From Deltaproteobacteria bacterium (GTDB taxonomy: Bacteria > Desulfobacterota > Desulfomonilia > UBA1062): a stretch of 46,869 nucleotides of DNA. The notes beneath the pieces were generated by a model. That model did no database searches. It saw only the letters and a program-made list of their open reading frames with translations, and was not told the origin of the DNA. The DNA is taken from contig JAHDOV010000033.1 in NCBI GenBank assembly GCA_018434685.1, positions 1 to 46,869 on the forward strand, read 5' to 3'. Positions 40,536-46,869 of this stretch are shown here, piece by piece. Both the position numbers and the translations under genes were made by a program. Each line of letters begins with the position of its first letter. Position 1 is the first letter of the stretch.

Positions 40536-41228
40536 CGTACGTCGGGTAAGCCACTGCTTAACGACATCTTCGGCCAAACACTGAGCGGCATCCACCACCT
40601 TAAATTCAGTGGGTACATGGGAGATAACAGCGCTTAGATCCAGACAAGCTACCAGAAGGGTGTGGACACCTGCCGCTCGGGCTTTTTCCATGAGTTCACT
40701 CCACAGTCTGGCAAATAACGAAGGATCCGTCGAGGTCCTGACAGCACCCAGGAGATTATCGACTTGAGGCTGCCAGTCCATTTCCACCAGTGACAATTCA
40801 CGCCTGTGCAGCCCGGCTTGATAGATTCCTGCTTCGACTGTCGGCCGCGAAGCAAGCAGCGCCAGCGTGCGTGTTGATGCAGGAATAGCGTCAACAGCCA
40901 AATCAATCATGTTAAGGACGGGCACACTTACGCACCCGGCCAGTTGTGGATAATAGATATGGGCCGTGTTACATGCGATCGCTATAAAATCAACACCAGC
41001 GCGATCAAGATGTCGAAGTCCATCCCGAATGGCTGCTTCCAATGCCATGTGATCGATTGGCCGATCTTCATAGAACGGGGTGGGTTGAGAGCAAATCATC
41101 ATTCTTGGAAAGTCAGCATCATCTTTGGCGCCATACTGTCGCTGACATTCCGTCACCACGAGGTCAATGAAAGGAGCTGTGGATCGTGGCCCCATTCCAG
41201 CAAGTATTCCGATCACCGGTTGTTCCAT
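40530..41228 (-). CDS. Aspartate/glutamate racemase family protein
   Basis: A 232-residue member of the Asp/Glu racemase (hydantoin racemase) superfamily. The first catalytic Cys lies in AIACNTAHIYYP (about 83-94); the second in LLVACLDLSAV (about 190-200), where the usual C-T-E is C-L-D. The N-terminus has IGILAGMGPRSTAPFIDLVV. This change may alter substrate choice or activity; a ring-opening or decarboxylating relative is possible. Cytoplasmic. The TAA stop lies inside the downstream attC box, a mark of a cassette gene. Confidence 0.87.
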   Translation of the reverse strand: MEQPVIGILAGMGPRSTAPFIDLVVTECQRQYGAKDDADFPRMMICSQPTPFYEDRPIDHMALEAAIRDGLRHLDRAGVDFIAIACNTAHIYYPQLAGCVSVPVLNMIDLAVDAIPASTRTLALLASRPTVEAGIYQAGLHRRELSLVEMDWQPQVDNLLGAVRTSTDPSLFARLWSELMEKARAAGVHTLLVACLDLSAVISHVPTEFKVVDAAQCLAEDVVKQWLTRRTA

Positions 41229-41250
41229 TGTGTTATTGGTCCCTATGGCC

Positions 41251-41308
41251 GGCTAACGGTCGGTATCAGCGGCACTTTCTGCGCGTCCGCTGGGTACCGT
41301 TGTTAGAA
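41251..41308 (-). repeat. attC site between methyltransferase and racemase genes
   Basis: 58 bp. Minus strand begins TTCTAAC (41308-41302) and ends GTTAGCC (41257-41251). Inner arms GGTACC-CAGCGG and CCGCTGATACC pair almost perfectly, the two-arm structure with extrahelical bases typical of attC. Confidence 0.72.
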
Positions 41309-41341
41309 GGCTTATAAAACATAAAACTTCAACATAATGAC

Positions 41342-42115
41342 TTAAATCTTTTTGCCAATATAAAAAACATAGCCGTAAAAATCTTTATATTTATAATACA
41401 ATTCAGCTTCATGCCTTTGGTTTGCTATGAGTTCTTCGGCAGTTTTATTGCCTGCATATTTTTTCAAGAAGTTTTCCTGTGCAGAAACTTGTGGAGAATA
41501 AAAATGTTCGGTCCAACAATTTTCAGGAAGAACAAAAGAAGCAATTGGAATATATCCGGCTTTTTGCATTTGTGCGACCTTGTTTGAAATAGTATCTATT
41601 TCCGGATAAGCATCCTTCCAAAACTCGTCAATTTCGACAGGTCTCTCTTCGGTAAACCATGAGGCCTCGGAAACTGCAATATGGCCTCCGGTTTTCAAAA
41701 ACTTACGCCATTCATTCAGGCCTCGTTCAAACCCGATATTATAGATTGCCCCTTCCGACCAGATTAGGTCTAATTCTTCATGCTGAAAAGGAAGGTTGTC
41801 CATCGAACCAACAATACCATTTATTCTATCCTGAAGATTCAGCTTATTAGCATTCATGTTAAACAGATCTATAAAAGTGGGAAACAAATCGATACCAGTA
41901 ATATGTCCTTGAATATGATAAGCCATTACCATTGTCTGACCGCCGGTTCCACAACCAATATCAGCAATGCGCGATTCGTATGTCAGATTATCAATAAAGC
42001 TCAAGGCCTTAATAGTTACTTCAGGGCTGCCAGGCCCTTGTCGTTCTAAACTTGAATAATATTCGCAGATTAATTTGAAGTCAAATTTGTGAATTGATTT
42101 ACTTTTATCACTCAT
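41342..42115 (-). CDS. Class I SAM-dependent methyltransferase (cassette gene)
   Basis: A 257-residue methyltransferase. SAM motif I is [16 protein letters not shown] (about 48-63), motif [15 protein letters not shown] (about 73-85), post-motif [19 protein letters not shown] (about 104-122). The group methylates small molecules. The start at 42115 is preferred because GGGG lies 9 bases upstream and the N-terminal extension to 42151 has no counterpart. Codons are more A/T-rich than in the first 30 kb, in line with foreign origin. Confidence 0.86.
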   Translation of the reverse strand: MSDKSKSIHKFDFKLICEYYSSLERQGPGSPEVTIKALSFIDNLTYESRIADIGCGTGGQTMVMAYHIQGHITGIDLFPTFIDLFNMNANKLNLQDRINGIVGSMDNLPFQHEELDLIWSEGAIYNIGFERGLNEWRKFLKTGGHIAVSEASWFTEERPVEIDEFWKDAYPEIDTISNKVAQMQKAGYIPIASFVLPENCWTEHFYSPQVSAQENFLKKYAGNKTAEELIANQRHEAELYYKYKDFYGYVFYIGKKI

Positions 42116-42176
42116 GATATTTACCCCATTTTCTCGGAAAAAGTTCGTCAACTATCCAACGCCGGGAAAGTCCTTC

Positions 42177-42578
42177 TCACTCTGTTTTCTTCATGAAATA
42201 GTAACCGACAGTCAAGGCCAATATTATAGATGCTATCCCAACGAGAGATAGGCTGCTTGTCTCTTTGATGTCGAGGATGATCACTTTCCGGGCAATGGCA
42301 ATAATTGCCACTGACAAGACAACCTCGTAATGTGGTATGCCTTGAGTCAGGTAGGTTTTCATGATTGTTTCCAGCAGTTCAATTCCAATGATCACGAGCA
42401 TAAAAAGACCGAAAAGTTCCAACAGTTGGTCAACGGACAGGATCAAGTAGAGTGGTTGTGATATGTCCTTAATGATCGTCCAGCCCAGATCTACCGTTGC
42501 CAGCAACAAAACAAGGGCCATCATAATCATGAGTACCTGAATTAGAAACCGTTCAAACCGTTTTAGAAAAACCAGCAT
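42177..42578 (-). CDS. PsiE-like membrane protein
   Basis: 133 residues with four transmembrane helices (near residues 13-35, 45-66, 80-98, 110-128). The LFGLFMLVIIGIELLETIMK and VVLSVAIIAIARKVIILD segments match the phosphate-starvation-inducible PsiE family, whose function is unknown. The start at 42578 is preceded by AGGAGGGAAT; the longer frame to 42599 begins in the attC site. The gene ends close to a truncated attC-like stretch (GTTGGAT near 42162). Confidence 0.85.
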   Translation of the reverse strand: MLVFLKRFERFLIQVLMIMMALVLLLATVDLGWTIIKDISQPLYLILSVDQLLELFGLFMLVIIGIELLETIMKTYLTQGIPHYEVVLSVAIIAIARKVIILDIKETSSLSLVGIASIILALTVGYYFMKKTE

Positions 42579-42593
42579 GACTGATTCCCTCCT

Positions 42594-42655
42594 GCGCATA
42601 ACGGTGCAGCTCAGCGGCGGATGAAAACCCTCCGCTGGATTATGTGGTTATGCGC
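42594..42655 (-). repeat. attC site with the GNAT stop codon inside
   Basis: About 62 bp with perfectly complementary outer ends GCGCATAAC (minus 42655-42647) and GTTATGCGC (42602-42594). The GNAT TAA stop lies in the first box. Inner arms CCAGCGG and CCGCTGAG pair. This is the clearest site of the array. Confidence 0.75.
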
Positions 42656-43202
42656 TGATGTTACGAATAATTTCATAAAGCCTATTGCCGGATTCCTCAT
42701 TCCTGCGTACATAATTAAACCCACATTTTTCAAGTACCTTGCACGATGCCAAATTCATGGGTGTTGTATGAGCAATAACTTTCTGTACTCGGATATCGGT
42801 GAAAGCATTTCTGATAAGCATCTCAGCTAGTTCTGTGGCGTAACCATAACTTTGCCATGTGGGCATTATCGAAAAACCTATTTCAACCACGCCATCTTCC
42901 CCCGGAGGACCAAAATATCCACCTGCTCCTATCAGCACTGAGGGATGAGAACGGCTTCCACGCCGAACTGCATACCACCCATACCATCCAACGACTGACA
43001 GGCCGCCTTCTTTCAGTTGATCTCGGAAAAACTCCTGGGCATTCCGGTCATATTCACCAGGTGGCCACCCTGGTTCCACCTGTGCATTCAATAGAGCTGC
43101 CAAACTTTCAGGAGCTTCCAGTTCGGCACAAACGTGGTTCAGTGTTGCCGCTATCAATTCCAGGCGATTTGTGGTCAACCTTACAGATACTGTTTCGTTC
43201 AT
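42648..43202 (-). CDS. GNAT family N-acetyltransferase (RimJ/RimL type)
   Basis: A 184-residue acetyl-CoA-dependent acetyltransferase. The acetyl-CoA loop is FSIMPTWQSYGYATELAEML (about 109-128), with the Q/R-x-x-G-x-G/A pattern as QSYGYA, and beta-bulge strand VVEIGFSI before it. The C-terminal VLEKCGFNYV is the typical closing motif. The target may be a ribosomal protein N-terminus, an antibiotic or a small amine. The upstream end adjoins the truncated attC at 43227. Confidence 0.88.
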   Translation of the reverse strand: MNETVSVRLTTNRLELIAATLNHVCAELEAPESLAALLNAQVEPGWPPGEYDRNAQEFFRDQLKEGGLSVVGWYGWYAVRRGSRSHPSVLIGAGGYFGPPGEDGVVEIGFSIMPTWQSYGYATELAEMLIRNAFTDIRVQKVIAHTTPMNLASCKVLEKCGFNYVRRNEESGNRLYEIIRNISA

Positions 43203-43226
43203 CTTGCCTCGTTTTTTAATTTAATC

Positions 43227-43270
43227 GCATAACGTTTGTGCATCAGCGGCGGCCGTGAGCGTCCGCCTGG
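43227..43270 (-). repeat. Truncated attC at the right end of the array
   Basis: The minus strand ends GTTATGC (43233-43227), preceded by GATGCACAAAC and CCGCCGCTG as in the site at 36466. The opposite half (expected GGAGCC...RYYYAAC) is missing after about 43270, where unrelated repeat sequence begins. It marks the broken edge of the array. Confidence 0.65.
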
Positions 43271-43281
43271 GGGAAGGTGGG

Positions 43282-43336
43282 GTCTTGCAATACCACATTA
43301 ACAAGTAGGGATGATGAAAATGATATATTGCAAGAC
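43282..43336. repeat. Short element bounded by 11-bp inverted repeats
   Basis: GTCTTGCAATA (43282-43292) and TATTGCAAGAC (43326-43336) are perfect inverted repeats enclosing 33 bp. It lies right next to the truncated attC and 22 bp before the inverted copy of the GGGTCGGACCAAG motif (43359-43371). It is likely an insertion remnant that broke the array. Confidence 0.5.
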
Positions 43337-43405
43337 TTGATAACCATGCTTTCCTTGTCTTGGTCCGACCCCATTTGATGACCTTCCAGAATGAATGCAT
43401 GGTTT

Positions 43406-44125
43406 TCATTCGAACGCCCGCCCCTCTCCGGTTTCCTCCTGGGTTTTGCCGTCGCGGATGTGGTAGATGCGCTTGAAGGTCGGGATGATCTTTTCGTCGT
43501 GAGTAACGACAATGATGGCAGTCTCGTATTGTAGAGCCATTTGGTTGAGGATGCGAATCACGGCCAGCGCCCGCTCGCTGTCCAGCGGTGCCGTGGGCTC
43601 ATCGGCGAGGATCACCGGCGGCCGGTTGACCAGCGCCCGGGCGATAGAGACGCGCTGTTGTTCGCCACCGGAGAGCTGCGCAGGCAAGGCTTTGGCGCGA
43701 TGTACAACGTCCAGCGCTTCAAGCAGTTCCATCGCGCGCTTCCGGGACTCTCCATTGGAGCGGCCGGTCAGCATGGACAGCAACGCCACGTTGTCGGTGA
43801 CGTCGAGGAACGGGATCAGGTATGGCGCCTGGAACACGAAACCGATCTTGTCGCGGCGCAGGGCGCGTAGATCTGGCATCTTCCAGCCGTCATCGTAGAT
43901 CACCTCTTCCCCCAACGTCATACGGCCGGCGGTGGGCTCGATCACAGCGCCAAGGCATTTGAGCAGGGTGCTCTTGCCGGAGCCCGACGGACCGATCAGC
44001 CCGACCACCTCGCCGGGGGCGACCTGCATATCCACCCCCTTGAGGGCATCGACAGCGGTATCGCCCTTTCCGTAGCGCTTGCGCAATGCCTCGATGCGGA
44101 TCCCTTTTTTCTGTCTGTCAGCCAC
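43406..44125 (-). CDS. ABC exporter ATP-binding protein (DevA/MacB-type)
   Basis: 239 residues. Walker A GPSGSGKS 45-52, signature [15 protein letters not shown] (about 151-165), Walker B VILADEP (about 171-177), His switch VTHDEK. This is the LolD/MacB subgroup that partners FtsX-type permeases. It overlaps the upstream permease gene by 8 bp and is last in the three-gene operon. It uses ATP to drive the adaptor/permease in exporting a lipid, peptide or drug. Confidence 0.92.
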   Translation of the reverse strand: MADRQKKGIRIEALRKRYGKGDTAVDALKGVDMQVAPGEVVGLIGPSGSGKSTLLKCLGAVIEPTAGRMTLGEEVIYDDGWKMPDLRALRRDKIGFVFQAPYLIPFLDVTDNVALLSMLTGRSNGESRKRAMELLEALDVVHRAKALPAQLSGGEQQRVSIARALVNRPPVILADEPTAPLDSERALAVIRILNQMALQYETAIIVVTHDEKIIPTFKRIYHIRDGKTQEETGEGRAFE

Positions 44126-45323
44126 CGATTGCCTCCGCCGGATCGACTTTGAGGGCGGCGCGGATGGCGATAATGCTCGACAATATGCAAATCACCACCA
44201 CGGCGACGAACCCGATCACCGAGTCAAGGGGCTCCAACAGAACATATTTTGGAAAGATCGGCGCCATCAGCAAGGTGGCGGCTATCTTTCCCACCACGAA
44301 ACCGATCATGCCCAAGGCGATGGCCTGTTGCAGGATCATGGCCGCAATAGTCCGATTCCGGGTGCCGATCAGCTTGAGTACCGCGATCTCACGTATCTTG
44401 CCCAGCGTCAGGGTGTAGATGATAAAGGCGACGATGGCCGCGCTGACAACCGAAAGAATCACCAGGAACATGAAGATCTGTTTGGCCGAGGTGGCAATCA
44501 ACTTGCCCACCAGAATTTCCTCCATCTGGCTGCGTGTGTAGACGGTCAGGCGCTTCCAGCGGCGGATTGATTCTGCCACATCCTCCGCGCTATGACCCGC
44601 CTCAATCTGCACCAGAACGGCATTGACATAAGGGTTGGTGCTTTGTGAAGCGATGACTGCATTAAGCAAACCCGGGTTTCCAGGATAATTGAAAGCCGGG
44701 TTTGCGGTGGTGCGTCGTCGCTGCTGCCGGATGGCGTCGTTGTCCTTGAGAAACTGAGCTTCCTGGGCATCTTTGATCGGGACGAACACCATCGGATCGC
44801 CGCCGGAAGATACCATCCGCCGGGTCAGGCCGACCACGGTGTAATGATTGCGACGGATCTGGAGACGGTCGCCAAGCGCAAAGCCGGTGGCGACATCGGC
44901 TACGGCCTCATAGTGGCTGCGGGTGATCTGGCGGCCTGCGACGAGATACGGGGGCCAGCCGGGGGTGCCGGGTTCACCGGTCGTAACGCCGGTGACCATG
45001 GTCCGAACATCGCTCTCACCCTGGCGCACCTGCATGGTGAGATAGGTGATGTTTGCGGCTCGTGCGACCCCAGGCATGCCACGGATAGCGCGCCACGTAT
45101 CATCGTAGATGCTGGACGGTTCGGCGTAGGGGCCGAGGGTGTCCTTTTGCACCACCCAGAGATCGGCGCCACTATTGTCGAGCAAAGCTTTGGCGTCATC
45201 CACCATGCCGCGGTAGATGCCTGCCATCGACAGGGTTATCCCGATGAGCAGCCCAAGGCCCACACCGGTAAAGACGAATTTGCCCCAGGCGTGCATGATG
45301 TCGCGACCTGCCAGACTGATCAT
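44118..45323 (-). CDS. ABC exporter permease, FtsX/MacB-like (DevC-type)
   Basis: 401 residues. One N-terminal helix (VFTGVGLGLLIGITLSMAGI, about 15-34), a large periplasmic domain (about 40-265), and three C-terminal helices (IFMFLVILSVVSAAIVAFII, a second near 320-340, and the last near 365-390), with the FtsX motif KIREIAVLKLIGTRNRTIAA between helices 2 and 3. This is the DevC arrangement. It couples ATP use to substrate movement through the periplasm. Overlap of 4-8 bp with both neighbours shows a tight operon. Confidence 0.92.
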   Translation of the reverse strand: MISLAGRDIMHAWGKFVFTGVGLGLLIGITLSMAGIYRGMVDDAKALLDNSGADLWVVQKDTLGPYAEPSSIYDDTWRAIRGMPGVARAANITYLTMQVRQGESDVRTMVTGVTTGEPGTPGWPPYLVAGRQITRSHYEAVADVATGFALGDRLQIRRNHYTVVGLTRRMVSSGGDPMVFVPIKDAQEAQFLKDNDAIRQQRRRTTANPAFNYPGNPGLLNAVIASQSTNPYVNAVLVQIEAGHSAEDVAESIRRWKRLTVYTRSQMEEILVGKLIATSAKQIFMFLVILSVVSAAIVAFIIYTLTLGKIREIAVLKLIGTRNRTIAAMILQQAIALGMIGFVVGKIAATLLMAPIFPKYVLLEPLDSVIGFVAVVVICILSSIIAIRAALKVDPAEAIGG

Positions 45324-46513
45324 TTCGTAACCCCGGGAATCTGATCAACAACGTCGATACGGCTGCGTGAACCAAGCGCGCGCTGGCTGTAAACGACCAC
45401 GCGCTCGCCTGTTTTTAGCCCGTCAAGGATCTGCACACGCCCGTCGAGGTCGGTTGCGCCCACCTTGACCGGCGCGAAACGCAGTTTGCTCTCTTCGATC
45501 AGCCAGACGCCAAGACGGCCATCTATCCGCTGCACACTGGCATTGGGCACCACCGGCGTCTCCGGCAACGCGGTCATCGCGACCGTAACCTCGGCCAATT
45601 CACCGATGGGAGGCAGCCTTTTCGGCAATGCATCGAACGTTACCTTGGCCAAGGTTTCTTCTGTGACGGCATCGGCCATGGGCTCCAGGCGCAGCACTCG
45701 CCCTGCAAATCGAATCCCCTCTTGCGAGCGCAGCACGATCTGAACCGGCAGCCCAGTGCGCAGACCCGATACGCGCAGTTGATCGAAGCGCACATTGATC
45801 CACAGACTCGAGGGATCGATCACCTCCACCACCGACTGGCCCGCGACCACGGTGGTGCCGGGGTCGGCGTTGCGCGCAGCAACCAGGCCGCGGACCGGCG
45901 CGATCAAGCGCAAGTTGGCGCGCTGTTGGATCAGGCCCTCGCGGTCGGCGTGGATCCGCGCCGATTCTTGGCGCGCGGCATCGAGATTCGCTCGGACGGC
46001 GGCGAAACTCGCCTCGGTCACCTGGCGCTCCTGACGCTTGCCCTCAAACGCCTCTTCGCTCACGGCTCGCACCTGCAGCAATTGTTCATAGCGGCTTGCC
46101 TGATTTTCAGCATAGTTCTTGCGCGCCAACGTTTCCCTCACCAGGGCTTCGGCGGCGATAACCACGGATTCGGAGCGCTTGAAGGCAGCATCCTGAGCGG
46201 CTATGCGGTCGTCGAGGTCCACAGGGTCCATTTCACCAAGCAACTGCCCCGCCTGAACCCTGTCACCCACCTGCACCTCCACCCGTTTGATCCGACCGGC
46301 AACCGTTGGTCCGATCCGATAGGTGAAGCGGGCCTCGACCGTGCCGATGCCGAACAGGGCCGGTGCGATGGAACGGCTTTCGACCGTGGTCACGGTCACA
46401 TAAATCGGCGCCAGCGGTCCGGAACGCAATGCCACATAAATAAACAGGGCCAGCAATGGTACGACGATCGCTAAGAGCGCCAACATCCGGCGGTTAATGG
46501 ATAAGAATTTCAT
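45320..46513 (-). CDS. Periplasmic adaptor protein (HlyD/DevB type)
   Basis: 397 residues. N-terminal membrane anchor (MLALLAIVVPLLALFIYVAL, about 10-29), first lipoyl half (GRIKRVEVQVGDRVQAGQLL, about 72-91), a long alpha-helical hairpin coiled coil (about 95-200), second lipoyl half (IAPVRGLVAARNADPGTTVV, about 204-223) and beta-barrel (AEVTVAMTALPETPVVPNAS). This is the membrane-fusion subunit of a tripartite exporter. The outer-membrane partner is not in the window. First gene of the operon; the palindrome at 46618-46633 lies about 105 bp upstream. Confidence 0.92.
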   Translation of the reverse strand: MKFLSINRRMLALLAIVVPLLALFIYVALRSGPLAPIYVTVTTVESRSIAPALFGIGTVEARFTYRIGPTVAGRIKRVEVQVGDRVQAGQLLGEMDPVDLDDRIAAQDAAFKRSESVVIAAEALVRETLARKNYAENQASRYEQLLQVRAVSEEAFEGKRQERQVTEASFAAVRANLDAARQESARIHADREGLIQQRANLRLIAPVRGLVAARNADPGTTVVAGQSVVEVIDPSSLWINVRFDQLRVSGLRTGLPVQIVLRSQEGIRFAGRVLRLEPMADAVTEETLAKVTFDALPKRLPPIGELAEVTVAMTALPETPVVPNASVQRIDGRLGVWLIEESKLRFAPVKVGATDLDGRVQILDGLKTGERVVVYSQRALGSRSRIDVVDQIPGVTK

Positions 46514-46617
46514 GGGCTCCTTGGCCTCCCCTAAGCAGAAATCGGTTTCCGATTTGTTATGACTGCGTCACAATTCGTTTCTCGAAATTTTGTATCTCAT
46601 CAACAAAGCGAAACATC

Positions 46618-46633
46618 CTTGACTTAAGTCAAG
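46618..46633. promoter_or_regulatory. Palindromic operator-like site upstream of the exporter operon
   Basis: CTTGACTTAAGTCAAG is a perfect 16-bp palindrome, followed by the 6-bp inverted repeat GTTGAT-GAA-ATCAAC at 46641-46655. Reading the minus strand, TTGACA at 46641-46636 is followed by a weak -10 region, so the palindrome would lie inside the promoter, a position suited to a TetR- or MarR-type repressor. No regulator gene is in view. Confidence 0.5.
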
Positions 46634-46685
46634 TTGTCAAGTTGATGAAATCAACGACCCCGGAACCGCGTGGTCGGATTTCGCC

Positions 46686-46719
46686 GTGGAGCTATTAGGG
46701 TCGTGGAGCTATTAGGGTC
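46686..46719 (+). repeat. 17-bp perfect tandem duplication
   Basis: GTGGAGCTATTAGGGTC occurs twice without spacer (46686-46702, 46703-46719), directly before the dispersed repeat copy. It looks like a recent slippage event. Confidence 0.75.
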
Positions 46720-46801
46720 GGACCAAGTCAACTTATTGGAATAACACTATTTATGTTCCAAAAATAGGTGTTTTCAGGGCTTAGAACATTGTTTTTGGGT
46801 T
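46720..46801 (+). repeat. Dispersed ~80-bp non-coding repeat, copy 2
   Basis: Aligned with 24181-24262 in the same orientation (see that entry). It is followed by gene-free sequence to the window edge. Immediately before it, GGGTCGGACCAAG (46715-46727) recurs inverted at 43359-43371, so the exporter operon is flanked by inverted copies of this 13-mer. Confidence 0.55.
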
Positions 46802-46869
46802 CAAAATGGGGACTGTAAGAAACAGAAGGCTCTCTAAGTCCAAGCACTCCGTTTCTTTCATGAACATCC

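Larger units (their letters stand above)
35223..43270 (-). mobile_element. Integron gene-cassette array without visible integrase (CALIN)
   Basis: Thirteen consecutive minus-strand genes, most of them ended within a few bases by an attC-like palindrome (individual entries follow). Several pairs of sites share blocks, for example TAATCCAGC...GGTTTTCA in the sites at 35727 and 42594, and TGATGCACAAACGTT in those at 36466 and 43227. Two genes (racemase, GNAT) have their TAA stop inside the RYYYAAC box, a classical cassette feature. No tyrosine recombinase intI or attI occurs in the window; by orientation it would lie to the right, where instead an export operon follows. Confidence 0.72.

Noticed and set aside
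42115-42176. A full attC between the PsiE-like and methyltransferase genes
   Set aside because: Only one box (GTTGGAT on the minus strand) and a short half-arm are visible; no partner box, so not annotated as a site.
35223-43270. CRISPR array reading of the regularly placed palindromes
   Set aside because: The spacing is gene-sized and the repeats are divergent, so this is not a CRISPR.

Overview
The window looks like chromosome of an anaerobic, Desulfobacterota-type bacterium (a sulfate reducer or syntroph). This is an inference from gene content: a dicluster Fe-S heterodisulfide-reductase-like protein, a radical SAM/methyltransferase/CoA-ligase cluster of a kind I associate with Desulfovibrio, an Na+/alanine symporter, and many small secreted or membrane proteins. 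No rRNA, tRNA, CRISPR array or prophage was recognised.

Layout. (1) 1-10.25 kb: ordinary metabolic and transport genes: partial enoyl-CoA hydratase, short-form AMP nucleosidase, MarR regulator with a metallo-beta-lactamase-fold hydrolase, AGCS symporter, MFS transporter, PLP decarboxylase, RRM RNA-binding protein, YaiI/YqxD protein, cupin, and a DUF1003 remnant. (2) 10.7-17.7 kb: a co-directional cluster: HdrD/GlpC-like CCG Fe-S protein, an unrecognised 99-aa protein, a two-CxxC mini redox protein, a class I methyltransferase, a Tes-like radical SAM enzyme, a double-hotdog MaoC-type protein and a phenylacetate-CoA-ligase-like adenylating enzyme. This is the best candidate for an undescribed pathway. 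(3) 17.8-32.2 kb: a Fbp/Afu-like ABC importer operon, several small exported or membrane proteins, broken genes (HdeD/DUF308 frameshift and others), a lipoprotein phospholipase D/cardiolipin synthase, a beta-barrel protein, an SDR, and a DUF6064 gene that runs into an attC-like site. (4) 32.2-35.1 kb: an IS200-type element with a Shine-Dalgarno-masking hairpin, a Gly-rich exported protein with an in-frame TGA in its leader, an SH3-like exported protein and a YkgJ-type Cys-cluster protein. (5) 35.2-43.3 kb: thirteen genes, all on the minus strand, separated by 57-83 bp imperfect palindromes with RYYYAAC/GTTRRRY-type ends. I read this as an integron gene-cassette array without an integrase in view (a CALIN). 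Its cargo includes a RelE/Phd toxin-antitoxin pair, a nucleotidyltransferase pair, RsgA, a ZIP metal transporter, an Asp/Glu racemase, VOC, GNAT, cupin and methyltransferase proteins. (6) 43.4-46.5 kb: a DevBCA/MacB-like tripartite export operon (adaptor, FtsX-type permease, ATPase) behind a palindromic operator-like site.

How they work together: the 10.7-17.7 kb genes would supply electrons (Fe-S and mini redox proteins), a methyl or radical modification (methyltransferase, radical SAM) and acyl-CoA handling (hotdog, ligase) to one product. The ABC importer and the exporter are each self-contained operons. The cassette array is a stock of single-gene functions, each with its own ribosome binding site. 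An approximately 80-bp non-coding repeat occurs at 24.2 kb and again near the right edge.
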